NCBI RefSeq assembly: GCF_003672135.1
Contig: NC_039513.1
Coordinates: 4,030,833-4,094,832, forward strand
Direction: 5' to 3'
Source: Ooceraea biroi
Taxonomy: Eukaryota > Arthropoda > Insecta > Hymenoptera > Formicidae
DNA: 64,000 nt
Shown here: in pieces, positions 1 to 11,752 of the stretch
How positions within the stretch are numbered: position 1 is the stretch's first letter
Layout: each line of letters opens with the position of its first letter
The notes under the pieces: model-generated
Database searches by the model: none
Seen by the model: the letters and a program-made list of their open reading frames with translations, nothing else
Told to the model about the DNA's origin: nothing
Translations under genes and position numbers: made by a program

Positions 1-3000
1 CGTTGGAATGCAATTACTCGTCAAGTGGAGGAGGAAACGTTCGACGAGGAAAGAAAAATGTGGCTGGAAAATGAGATCAAACTGTGTGCGGGCGACAGTT
101 ATCATCTCCAGATTACGTAGTCGTTCAACGTCGACTTGTATTCAAATTTCATCGTAAATTCATCGCAAGTTTGATAAAAATCACCATCGCGTTACCATAA
201 CGTCTATAAAATTCGTGATATTGCAAAGAACATTTTTCTTGTTCGATAGTATAATGCTAACGTGAATTTGTTCGCAGATAGATCTTTAGTCTGCTGTGAA
301 ACACAAAGTCTGCGCGACGTAATTATGTACTAAAGACGTGCGAGAAAAAGAAACAATCGCTTCTCGTGTGAGATCGATGACGCTGCTTGTCCCTTTCTCT
401 GTCACCATTTTTCAGCCACGCTATCTTGTCGCGTGAAGCGCACAAGAACGGTGGAGCTGGTATCACACGATGAATGCCTTCCATGTTTTAAACAAACTTT
501 TTCTCCCCATTATGCAGGAGTCGCGTTCGTTAGTGCTGTCGCTTTTCAGCTCTCAAAAAATTAAGATAATCTCGCGCGCCATTAGAAACGTTTATACGTT
601 ATGCGAAACATTACTTTTACTCTGCGCTCTATGAGTTTAATAAAATGTTGACAGTGGAGCGACACGAGGGGGACTCGTGCAATCTTTCGGAATGTCTATC
701 GAAAATTATTCAAAGCATTCCCGGATGTGCGTCAACGATGCGTGAATAATAATTCATCTGTCGCAGCTTCTCGCGAGTGAGATCAACTCGCGCTGTTCGA
801 ACATGCAAAATGTCAACAGGCGGGGGCACGATTCAACGTTTACGTTGCTGCATTCGACGAGCGGAGATTTGGCCGGCGGGCGGTATGCTCGTTCATGGCA
901 GTTCGAGCTTCGACTTGCTACTAATCAGCTTAATTTGTAACTTGTAAAACACACAAGCTAGGTCCGCGGGTCCTTAACGAAGTTATCCCTTGTTAGGCAT
1001 CCGCCCATTCCCAGAGCCACCGTGGCCCGCACGGTTACGGGTTCGCAAAAATAAAAAGAGGAGGACTAGAAAAAAGTTGCGGATATGTTTGCTCGGCACA
1101 GACTGGCTGACCGGCCGCATTATCGCTGACGTTGTGATTCTTATTAGTTTTCAGCGTCATTATGCTCTTTCACTCCCGATCGAAACTGTATTGCGTCGCC
1201 GCTGCCACCGGTTTCCAAAAATTTTCCTGCAAAACTGAATTTCGTTACGCGTCTATCTTTGCCGTTGTTCCTGCATTGAAAGTTACACGCTACACAAAGA
1301 ACAAACTAATTCATTTTTCAACGCGCGGCACGCAGGTTTCGAAAAACGAGCGTCCGGGGCTTCGCACCGGCTATCGCACCGATGAAACGCCAGAGATCCG
1401 ATCGTATGAAAACTCGTTCGTCGGAAATGTTTTCCACGTTTTCGAAACATAGGCCCGGAGAACGGATTACTTTTATTTCAACGAGCATCATATCGGTTCG
1501 CAGCGACATGATTCAGCTACACGGTTTGTAGATGATTCAACTGTTGCGACAACTACTCCTAGTTGCTCTCATAAAGTAGAATAAGAATAGGCTAATAGAT
1601 GAATGGAATACTCCGAGTTTCGGAAATATTTGTAATTATTCATTTTATAGAAATTCTTACTAAGGTATTAATTATGGAAATGTGGCAAAGAACGGAGATA
1701 ACACCTGTGAATTTTCAATATTTCCAGTTGACTATAAAACTAATGCACAAATGGAAGACTAATATGAACAATTAATTGCCATAATTTTTAATATTTCTTA
1801 TAAAAAATAATTTATTATTCAACATATTTACTGATAACATCTCTCTTATCTCTTTAGATCTTTACATTTAGTGGAACGAAAAGCTTAATATTCCGCCAGT
1901 TACGTGATTCGTTTGTCACACACGACAAAATGCGCACGAGCATACGTTGCGTGGTCACGACAAGAGGGATCATTCGCGTCACGTTCGGCCGAAAGTTCGG
2001 CTTCTCGGCGTTTGTTCAAGATAATGGACAGTCGGTAAAAAGTTCTCGCTCGAAAACGACTCTATCCTCGCGAAGTCGTTAACAAAAAGCGGATGAGCCC
2101 CGCCGGAACTTCGTTAACGAACACGGTGGGACAGGTACGTAAACTCCGTGTAAGTCGCCGTGGTTGCAGAAAATAATGACGTGACAGTGGGAGGGACGTG
2201 ATTTCCGCAGGAACCACGAGAGACGAATTTAATTCGCTGCAATTATGCACCAGCACCGGCGTGGTCGCGGCAGGATGATTCTGTGCCAGAATTTAACGCA
2301 GGAACAACCGCTTCGAGGTGAGACAGGAAGTAGTTGACCGTGCTTGCAGCTCAAAGCAGAGGCTGATTTTCATAATTACTGAAAAACTGTTTAATCTGCA
2401 CTCCAAATGTGCTCCGACTCTGATAGTCGGCGTGACTATGAATTTTTAAGAATATATGTGCAACGTATACTGTTGTGTGTGCACGTCTAAATGGATTTTA
2501 TCCATTTAGTAATCTATTTTACACTATGCGGTGGTATAATCACTCTCTCTAATTCAAGTAGATTGTTTCGATCGTGCGTTTGCGTTTTGCAAGTCGATGG
2601 AATTCGATCTTATTCCGAAACGTGTATCGCGCTCAGCGGCGCTCGGCTCGATTTACGACTTCGTCTCGTGGATCCGGGGTAATCACCGGATCCATTTCTC
2701 TGGACTCGACGAGTACTTCGTCACAGGGTTCTCAAAGTCTCGTGGCTTTCGGCTCTCCTCCTGTTCACCCGTCTCATCGCCGACTCGGCCGAACCTCGGG
2801 TATCCTTTTCGTGATTCACGTACGTAGACTTTTTTACGTGACTGCCCAACCATCCATCCGTGAAATTTCCTCATCCAATTAAATTCGATCGTCATTAAAT
2901 TTCGTTAGGTACGTGCCGTTACCTCCCACAGCCGTCCCGACTGAAATTCAATTACTTCCATTATCGAAGTTTTTGGTTGTTCCTTTACGCTCGCAGTATC

Positions 3001-5262
3001 AAACTTTCCTGATCGTGAGGCGAAACGCCGCTAACGCAATGCTCGCTCAGTGATTCTATGATTTTTCTTTTTTTACTCCCGTGCCCTATTCTCGGCCAGC
3101 ATTGTTTTAACAGAACAAAACCCTCTTACAAATTTCTGAACGGTTTCCACAATTTTTGAAAAATTATGGAAATATTTTGTGCTCGCAAAATCTATTACTC
3201 ATAAAATTACATCAGCTTAGTTTTTAATCTAAATGTTATAAATTAATATTTTATTACTTATCATTAATTGTCGAGTTTTATATGTAAACTTCCTCTCTGA
3301 ATCTTGAAAAAATATTTCTGTTATGCTTTTAGCGAATCGGATTTAATGAAATTTAAATTAAATTTTCTTCTTTTTGCCTGGTCGGGATCCTATTTGAAAC
3401 ACGAGTTTATCTTTCGGGTGCTACATTGTAACGCTGGAAAGATAATAAAAACATATTTGCTAGAATAACAATATTCTTCTCATCATAGTATTACTTCCTC
3501 GAAATTTGCGATAACTTTCATTTAATCCTTATCAATTACTCGAAATTGCACTTGCCACTTTTGCAAAACTTTATCCTAATTGGACGCGTATTCTGCATAT
3601 CATCCGCAGCTGAGAAGTTTAGACTTTCAGGTATACAGACCGCGCCTATTCTTCAGACCGTGAAGTAAGCAAAACGAGCAACGTTCGAGCCAGGTTGCAG
3701 TCGCTGTTTGTATGTAGTTTCATCCTCTCCACGCAGTTGCGTCTCGTGTCGAGATTCACATTGATCAGATTTCCATCCCCTTCTTGGAATGCGTGTGCGT
3801 CGACCCGAACCCTGAGCCACGGTGCGGTCACAAGTTCGATTTTTCGTTGTCGTCGTCGTCTTCGTCGTCGTCTTCGTCGTCGCCATTTATACCGAGCAGT
3901 ACCACCCGTGTAATCCACCCTTGCGAGCTTGCGATTGTACATATAGGTGTGTTTGTGTCCCCTGCTACGAAGTTTACCTTCTTGCAGCCGAACGAAGTTA
4001 TAGGTCGGATTACCACGTTCGACTAACACGAATTTCGACGACAATTTGCTCACCGACTTGGATCGCCCGATTTGACACTGCTACATCCGTGCAGTGCACC
4101 GCGATGCGATATTTCTTGTTTCTGTTTGTTGCAACACCGAATTCTCCCGTTCACATTTCTGAACGAAAATGTACTTGTATATATAATATATATAATATAC
4201 ATATATATTAAACGTATAAATAAATTAGTTGTATCGATCAATACAGATAATTTGCCGTTAACCGGATCACCGGGCTTTAAATTTATCAAAAGTTTTAGAG
4301 GAACTATATGTCTATACCTAGAGGAGTTAATGCTACATGACGAATTTCCGCAACAGCTGCGCGCAACTAGCGTACGAAATTTTCATGACTCTCCGTTCGG
4401 CAATTTGGATTACTGTGCTTTCGTCGTCGCATCTATTGGACAAAAACGCGATTTTTCGAGCTGGAATATTGCTTTAATTGAGATCGCGATCGCGTGAAAT
4501 TACTCAAACCATGAAATTCAGTGAATCTTTACGTTCTCGGTATATAGGCACCCGCGATATCTGTATGACCTCGCCGCTTCCAATGAATTCGATTCGAAAT
4601 CCGATTTTTTATAATGAATCCATTCAGTCGAGCGATTTGATGAATAAAATTCCTAGAGTGCTATGCGATCAGCATGTCTTTGAATTGAAAGCTATTCCAC
4701 GGGTTTAGTGACGACTTAGTTTTAAAACCGTGTCCAGCGAGAGATTATTTTCAAATATTATTAATTCTTTGTAATGCCGATTTACGGAAATGGTCAACAA
4801 TTGCCATAAACCCTTTGCGTCCGTACATATACAGCTTTGATAGTTTGAAATTAAACGATTACGGCACATTTGAGAATTCTAACGTTAAAAAACGAACAGA
4901 GTGAGAGAGAAAGCTTGATATTTTAGTTTAGTTATTTTTAAGCAAACGAAATGTGCATCACACACAGAGAGATATTTTAATTATAATGTATCGAAAGAAA
5001 ACAGTGCTCTATCAATTTATAATAAATAGAATAAATTTGACCTTACTATATCACGCATAATTTTGTAAAATCTTAGCTCAGATCTTCCTTTAACAGGTAC
5101 TACCCACCATAGAAACTTAAAATTAGTTTATGCAGAAGTAACATCAAGTTATGATTACCGAGCTAAATAAATTCTCTCTTCACTTAGTCGATATTTCATC
5201 CCTTATGATTACGTAGTAATGATGTAACATAATTTTCATGTAATTCACAGTTTTATTGGGAT
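1..5262. other. Non-coding stretch, no gene recognised
   Basis: Alternating AT-rich sequence and short CpG-rich patches (around 780-1110, 1900-2330, 2570-2830 and 3640-4030). Open frames here are under 145 codons, overlap on both strands, often lack an ATG and match no family I know. Possible splice donors follow short ATG frames at 2135 (CAG|GTACGT) and 2318 (GAG|GTGAGA). Either could end a 5' exon of the + strand gene seen at 21.9 kb, but nothing confirms this. Confidence 0.6.
3845..3883. repeat. Imperfect CGT/TTC trinucleotide microsatellite
   Basis: About 13 tandem triplets, mostly CGT with interspersed CTT. The tract makes serine, valine, or arginine/acidic runs in every frame, which explains several overlapping open frames around 3.6-4.2 kb on both strands. 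None of these looks like a real gene. Confidence 0.9.
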
Positions 5263-5326
5263 ACATATTGCACATAACAAATGATAATAACTAGTAAGTT
5301 ATTATCATTTGTTATGTGCAATATGT
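5263..5326. repeat. Perfect hairpin, 30-bp arms and 4-nt spacer
   Basis: Positions 5263-5292 and 5297-5326 are exact reverse complements separated by AGTA. The left arm begins ACATATTGCAC and the right arm ends GTGCAATATGT. There is no mismatch over 30 bp, so the structure is either young or maintained. It lacks the transposon-type ends seen elsewhere in the window. It could be a tiny foldback element, a template-switch product or a hairpin RNA source; the sequence alone does not decide. Confidence 0.93.
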
Positions 5327-6696
5327 AACAAATAAGATAATCACAACTGCGCTCGAAATAAGTGAGTTTTGAATTGCCTGTTAAACGGTAACATAACAAA
5401 TTAGCTAACTGAACAGAAGAGTAAATTTAATTTAAGAGCAATTTAAATAAAATTGCAATTTAAATAAAATTGCATAAAGACTAAGAGATACGCGATCAAT
5501 ACTTTTTTTTCTGAAGACCTGCGAACTCTCAGTTACCGCAATGTCTTCCTTATTTAACCAAATTGCCGTCGCGGTGGGTGGTGCGAATTCGATTGCAATA
5601 AAGGCGAGAGCCGGCCTTACATAAATACTCCGTATGTATGAGCGCGGCGGAAGAAGAAAATTTTTGAGGTCCACGGCGTATAAGCTCGCACATTCTCGAC
5701 TACCATTGGACGGAGAGTAGTCACTTTTCTACGGAGTCAGCAGGTCGTTCGGTGCGGTCCGAGAACGAAGTGGGTATTCCCCGCGAGAAAACCCCATAAA
5801 ATCGGCTTACTTCGATACAACTCGTCCTCCTTTACCCTCCTTCCCCCACTAACCACTGTCTCCGTTCTCTCCATCTCCGGGCCCAGTGTCCGCGCCGCAT
5901 CGTATGCGGAAGGCTTAGGTCAAAGTCCTGAGGGTTTCGTTTTATAAAACAGCACCACGCGGCGATCGATGGACCCGAGACGAAAAGAATTCATCGAAGA
6001 TTTGATCTTACCGTTGATAGCATCCGTAGATCCGTCGCCAAATCATAAAATCTGGTATTTTAATAATTTCCTATCTCAAGAGAGTTCTCGTTTCAATTAA
6101 ACGAGATAAAAAGGCACTTACGTGACATTTAAATGAACCATTTGTTGAGCCGACAAATCACGATAACTCAAAGAATTACACACAATTTATTGTAGCCTGT
6201 ATCTGTGATCAGTAAATAAATCATGAAACGAACCGAAAGCGAGATACAGCGAGATCCCGTATCCATCCGGCGTTCGCTTTGTTTCACCACGATGTGCCGC
6301 GACGCGACCAGTATCGAGCGCTAGCTGGAAATCGGCTTATAGGTTCTCCCTTCGATCCTTCTCCCCTTTCCTTCGTTTTCCGAGCGAAAGGTAAAGCTCT
6401 CTTCGTGATTTCCTGGATACCTCGAGCGCGGTTGGTAACCGCAATTTCAACCGCGAGCAAGAGCACAGTACTAAAGACGAGGCGAAAAGGATCCACGGAG
6501 CGTGGTCTGGTTTGCGGGACAGGATGAACCTGCGGAGAGAAAGAGAGAGTACGCGTGCACGTGTGTGTACATGTAACCGGTCCCTGCGGTGGGATGTGTA
6601 ATCGGCAAGAGCGAGGAGAGAAGTTTGTCCCGGAAAAAGCCGGAAAAGCGGGAGAGGCACAATGTGAACTGACGGCGGAGAGAGGCGGTGAACCCC
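5327..6696. other. Non-coding stretch with CpG-rich blocks
   Basis: CpG-rich segments at about 5560-5960 and 6230-6690 sit between AT-rich sequence. Open frames at 6279-6717 overlap on both strands and look like base-composition shadows. I see no gene. Confidence 0.55.
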
Positions 6697-6900
6697 ATTG
6701 TTGACTCCTAATTCCACTTCGACGCCTAATTAAGTCAGCGCGCTGATTCTCTTTCGAACCTCGAGGCGGCGAAAAGCCCCGCGGGGAAAGACCGAAAGAG
6801 ATGGAAAATTGGACGGAGGAGAAGTATAAAGCTCATTACATTTCACCGCCAAATGCTGACCTAGTTCCGGCAGCGTCTCCACGAACAATTCTTTTGCGCA
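6697..6900. repeat. Diverged duplicated block, copy 1
   Basis: This block matches 7248-7472 in the same order and orientation. Shared anchors are GACGCCTAATTAAGTCAG (7270s: GACGTCTAATTAAGTCAG), AGATGGAAAATTGGACGGAG (later copy AGACGGAAAATTGGATGGAG), CTC-TTACAT, and a distal TTTTGCGC. Between anchors the copies have drifted with small indels. Neither copy is coding. Confidence 0.8.
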
Positions 6901-7247
6901 TCGCATAAATGCAACTTCTATAATCCGCACGCTTAGATACTTGGTTAATTGCTGCTGATCGCATATCAGCTCAGATGCTAGCAAGATTTTTGCAACCTGC
7001 CGAGGAATATGTCAAATGTCTAACAGTTAAGAAAAATTCTACTTTCTTTAGAAGCCAAATTAATTATTACTTAATTATTTTTTCTAGATATTTCTTTTTC
7101 GATTAGTAGATATTTTAAAGAAATGCTAATAAATATTTCGTGCTTAATATATTAATAACGCATTAAGGCATTAATAAAATGTTGGAGATGAAGTGCACCT
7201 AAGAGGATAATATCTTTATCTCCATTTATCGACTGCTTTATACTGCG
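6901..7247. other. Spacer between duplicated blocks
   Basis: AT-rich sequence rich in TTAATTATT-type motifs. No gene, RNA gene or transposon end is visible. Confidence 0.5.
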
Positions 7248-7472
7248 ATTGATGTCTCGTACTTTCATTTTGACGTCTAATTAAGTCAGTTGCGCTATTT
7301 CTCTTGATCCTCCCTCGAGTCAATGGCGACAGTCGGTAGACGCTGAGACGAAAAGAGACGGAAAATTGGATGGAGAGAAACTACGGAACTCGTTACATCT
7401 ACTGACACGAAGTGCCGGGCCAGTAACACGAATGTTGTAGGGAACTTCGAAAGTTCCTGGAATGTTTTGCGC
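7248..7472. repeat. Diverged duplicated block, copy 2
   Basis: Second copy of the 6697-6900 block, in direct orientation and starting about 550 bp downstream. The homeodomain-like core CTAATTAAGTCAG is unchanged in both copies, while flanking bases differ. This could be an old tandem duplication of a regulatory segment or two relics of one dispersed repeat. Confidence 0.8.
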
Positions 7473-9171
7473 TATTTCTACATAGGTAGTTACATAATTC
7501 TCGCAGTTTGATGCACATTCACGCGTCTTGTACAGCTACCACATTCTCCACGAAGTTTTTATCCTTCGCCATACATTAAGCCGTAAATCTGATAGCGAAC
7601 AAGCGTATGTCGGTTGCGCTGTTATCTCGCCATTAATAACTTTTGGTAGCCGCACACGCTGTTTTTCAGCAGTTTCACGACAACATTGTTTCCTGATCTT
7701 AGTCGGCGCACTGTTGGCTATATCAGGAAGTTATAATTAAAGTCTGGATGTGTCATTAAATACGCCCGATGTAATTCAACTTTCTGAAGCTCCGTATAAA
7801 CAAGATGAAACAGTCTGCTTTAACAGAACGGGTGCAGTTCCATCTTTTCGATGCAACATAATAGTCTGATACGCGATCATTCTATTCTTTAAATTAAAAA
7901 AAATTGTATAAAATCTATTATACATATGCGCGTACATTAGTTGTGGCAATTAAGATTTTCAAAATTTCATATTTGCTTCAGCGAAATGACTCGAGAGCTA
8001 TATTTTTTTAACTTAATGTAGACAGTATACTTTTCTTTATTAGACCTATAAATATGTGTAGCGCGATAAATGTTTCTGGACGATAGTTTCCTGATATTAA
8101 TAGCTCTCGCTATCGATCCTCGGCTTTTTTCCTTCGCGAGCGTTGCCCTCGTGCTACCGATCCATCGAATACGCGATGCGGCGGATGCACGCCGCGAATC
8201 GATCGGGAGATATGATTTTACGAGGGGGCGAGTCCGAGAGTGCACGCTCACCTCGTAGCATCCGAACAGTCGCGGATCGTAATTCGAATCGGACGTCGTA
8301 TCAGCCCCCGGAGCGTATTCCAATCCGCAATCCCAGATACGAGCAAGAACGGCGAGGACGAGGGTAGTGGAATCTCGTGCTCGCCGAGGCAGACGCCGAA
8401 ATCAGCTTACGCCTACGACAACAAATCGGGCTTTGTAGATTGCGCCGGCGAAGGAGCTCGATGTTCCAATTTACAGAGGGCTTCTGCGGAGGATATTCGC
8501 GACGGTATCCCATATTTTTTCCCGGCATCGGCAGCTTAATTCTGTCGCCGACAGGACTGAGCAGGTCGGAGATTGCGAGTGGGACAGGGTGTGGGATTCG
8601 GAGCTGCAATTTTGGAAGAATCTTGAAGCAAGTTTCATCGAGATTCTTCGAGCGGCACTCCAACGTGGCCGTCCTGCATTATCTGATTGGTGTCGCTTAT
8701 ATTATTGGCTCTACTACTTAAAGACTGTTAGCGTAAGACGAATTATAAATTGTGTTACATAGCCGTTTTACTTTACATCGATCGTCTATCGGTTTGTGGC
8801 GTTTATAAGTGAAAAAAATTTATCTAACTGAGAAGTTGGAGTTTATATAATTCCGTTACGGCAACTTCTAAAAATTGAATTCCGCGAACGATTCTACAGA
8901 ATTTTCATGGTTATCGCCGCGGTGGAAACGTCGATCGGCGTAGATGTAGAATAAAGAGTAGAAAGAAACTGCAAAATAGTGCAAAGTTATAAAAGAATTC
9001 GAATATCCAAGAACTGTTCTCTGCATTAGCATTGATCGTGCCCATTGTTGTTTCTTAAATCACCGCCAGGTTAATGGATTTAAAAATTAGTCATTAAGAT
9101 GCATTGAGTATCTTTAAAGTTATTAAAATTGATTATCTATTTTTATTTATCTAAATTTCTTGAAAAAATAT

Positions 9172-9345
9172 GTAATAGAAGAAGCAAAGAAACATAAGGA
9201 AACAAATTTAGAAAAGAGATATAAAATAAAAAAAAGGAAAGAAAGAAATGATCGACAGATGAACGAGAAAGGAAAAGAAGACAAAAACGTTTTGACAGTT
9301 TGAGAAACGGAAAGGGAAAAACGGACGAAAATGCGGCAGCATCGA
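9172..9345. repeat. Purine-rich low-complexity tract
   Basis: A long A/G-dominated run on the + strand. The reverse strand is a matching C/T tract, which creates the Phe/Ser/Leu-rich minus-strand frame at 9434-9147. That frame is low-complexity, not a membrane protein I would support. Confidence 0.75.
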
Positions 9346-10918
9346 GGTTTACTGAGAAATCGAAAAGTTATCAGCGATCTTTGTGGCAACGAAATCAATG
9401 ATAGTGCCGACGTCATCGTCGTCGTAGCGAGCATAACGTCGCCCGGTTAGAAGTGGTTGGAAGCTATATAAGATGTGGACCTAAAGGAGATAACACTGCG
9501 CGAAAGGGATCCGCCTAGATTAACCCTCCGGACAGATAAGGATTCCGTCGCCGGCCGATAAAACCACCCTCCACGCCAAGCGTTCATCCGTCTCGGACAA
9601 CTGGTATCAGTTTCCGGACCGGTGTCCGAAACCCACCGAAGTCGCGGTTGTTGATGACCGTGCGGCGACGACGACAAGAAATCGTGGGTCGTTAAATGAT
9701 GGAAGTCAGACTGCGAGATAATTGGTGGCCGGAGTTGCCGATATGCCGGCGGAGGCGGCAAGAATTGATGGGACTCACAAATGAACCCGAGCCAAATCGC
9801 GCTCAGCTGTTGGACGATCGATCTTTGGCTATCGCGCCGACCGGATCGTGCCACGGGAATCGATAAGAACTCGGGACATCCGATACGTGCAGCCTCCGAA
9901 TAATACGCGTGTCGCGAGAGCGTGACAAGGATACGACGAGGGAAAGTACGATAGCGAAACCACCCTTGCATGAATTCCTTATCATACGTATGCAAGTATA
10001 AATAATGCATGGGCGACATTCGCTACCGTGCAACGATTACGCCAAACTTTTCGTTTTTTCATTTAAACTTTCATTATGAAATACATTATACATTTTACAA
10101 ACAATGTGCAAGATAAGTAACGAGAGACTTTTTTAAATAAAAATAAAATTATAATCTTGACGTATAATTTTAGAGTGATTAAAAGCGCGTATTGCAATTT
10201 TCCTACTATGATTAAGATATTTTTTCACATTTTTTCTCTATATTTATTTATCGAAGAGTTTTGACATAACGTGTAACGCTAGCGATTTCTTTATTTCAAC
10301 ACGAGAAGCCTGACAGCTCGTTTCTGGAGCTCTTGCGCGAAGAAAAAATGCGACTGGCGATAAAATCCTTCTTTCCGGTCAGCCTTCAATATCCGGAATA
10401 CATCGAACGCTACTTTCTCCAAAATGTCCAGATTAAACCTTCTTAATTATCGGCGACATCGATCGATCGTGGGGTCATTAATAACGTTAGATGTGGTTCG
10501 TGATAAGTCAGTCGTGGAGAGCGACTTTTTTACCTCCTCGATGAGACGGTAACGACCGTTAAGACGTTGCCGCAATTAATCTTGGCGCTTTCGCACGGCA
10601 ACATTCTAATTTCACGGTGGGAAGGGTGGCCCGAGCGGCGCGCGTGATGTCCTGGTCCGTGCAAAATCGTGTAATTGCAAATCCGTATTAGGCCACCCGC
10701 TGGAATTATAATACCAGTCGCCTCCACGAGGGAGAGAAGAAGTTCCTCGCACGCGGAGGGTTTTCGCGAGTCTATAGTCGGTCGGTGCCGAAACTCCCGC
10801 TTCCCAATTAACGTAAGGACGCGAGTTTCACGACAAAGCCAACGATCCAACGGCACCTCCGTCTGCCGGCTTTAGAGTTCGCAGAGACAATATCAACATT
10901 GTAGGCGACGAGCAGCAG

Positions 10919-10920
<2 letters not shown>

Positions 10921-10959
<39 letters not shown>

Positions 10960-10960
10960 T
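10921..10960. repeat. (GAC)n microsatellite
   Basis: About 13 near-perfect GAC triplets with one GACAAC interruption at the left end, at the edge of a CpG-rich block. Confidence 0.95.
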
Positions 10961-11509
10961 ATACCGTGGAGCGATATGGACAAAAGCGGCTCGTGATTTG
11001 TTAAGGGGATGCTAGAGTGACTGCCAAGCCTCGATGCGAAAATGTCATCATTTAGATGGAGTTAAAAAATTATTAAAAATTATATAATTATATTGTGTTT
11101 CAATAATATGATGAAACAACAACACACTAAAGTGTATCGCGTTAATTGCTCGCGTTTCTTTTGACTAAATGATTTTGATTAAATTTTTGACTAAATGATG
11201 ATCATATTGTAAAGAGATCAGAAGATTTCTGGACATAACTTTCTCCTGCGTCGCCTGATGCCTATCCTGAGCATCCTCCTCCTATAAATAGTCCTTTAAA
11301 GCACTCGCGAAAAAATGGCACTTTCGATACAATTATTTCCCGTAACCAGATATAGCACTTCCGATGCGATGACTTTTGCGCGATACGTTTACGGCAATTA
11401 TTTGCGAAAACTTGGTGGATCAACATTTAGCGAGTGCTCCGCGAATTTAAATTACAGTCTTGTTTTGACGATCTTTGAATAACCGCGCACGACAAAGGCG
11501 CGGTATGTA

Positions 11510-11752
11510 CACTGAGAAAAAAATGTAATTGATCCAACGAAATGTCTTATCACGGGGTGCCAACAAAATATATACTTATTTCGACAAGTTATATATTGAA
11601 ACAAATATGTAGTTCTTGGATTACACACATGAGAATTATAATCCAACAATTATATATTTGATTCAATATATAACTTGTTGAAATAAGTATATATTTTGTT
11701 GGCACCCCGTGACAAGACATTTCGTTGGATCAATTACATTTTTTTCTCAGTG
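11510..11752. mobile_element. Foldback MITE with 115-bp terminal inverted repeats
   Basis: A 243-bp non-autonomous DNA element. Arms 11510-11624 and 11638-11752 are near-perfect inverted repeats around a roughly 13-bp loop. Ends are CACTGAG and CTCAGTG. The same hexamer TATGTA flanks both ends (11504-11509 and 11753-11758), consistent with a 6-bp target-site duplication. Mismatches between arms are few, so the insertion is fairly recent. No coding sequence is present. The ends and duplication length do not fit the mariner elements of this window, so the superfamily is left open. Confidence 0.88.

Larger units (their letters stand above)
7473..11509. other. Non-coding stretch with CpG islands and purine tract
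   Basis: CpG-rich blocks lie at 8100-8700, 9420-10020 and 10500-10990. The longest ATG-initiated frame of the window is on the minus strand at 10019-9447 (190 codons). It has no recognisable domain, signal peptide or family resemblance and I do not annotate it as a gene. A minus-strand frame at about 8380-8253 ends at a GTGAGC donor-like site, but lacks a start codon or a convincing acceptor. Confidence 0.5.

Noticed and set aside
1752..1775. TGGAAGACTA, similar to the start of miR-7
   Set aside because: The match stops after ten bases and no hairpin partner lies nearby.
2040..2134. ATG frame (MSPAGTSLTNTVGQ) ending at CAG|GTACGT
   Set aside because: A single donor-like site after 14 codons is expected by chance. 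No promoter or partner exon supports it.
8253..8380. Minus-strand open stretch ending at a GTGAGC donor
   Set aside because: There is no ATG, no convincing acceptor and no product recognised.
9447..10019. 190-codon ATG-initiated frame on -
   Set aside because: It is the longest ATG frame, but Arg/Ser/His-rich with no domain, signal or family resemblance. It spans a CpG-rich island and overlaps another frame.
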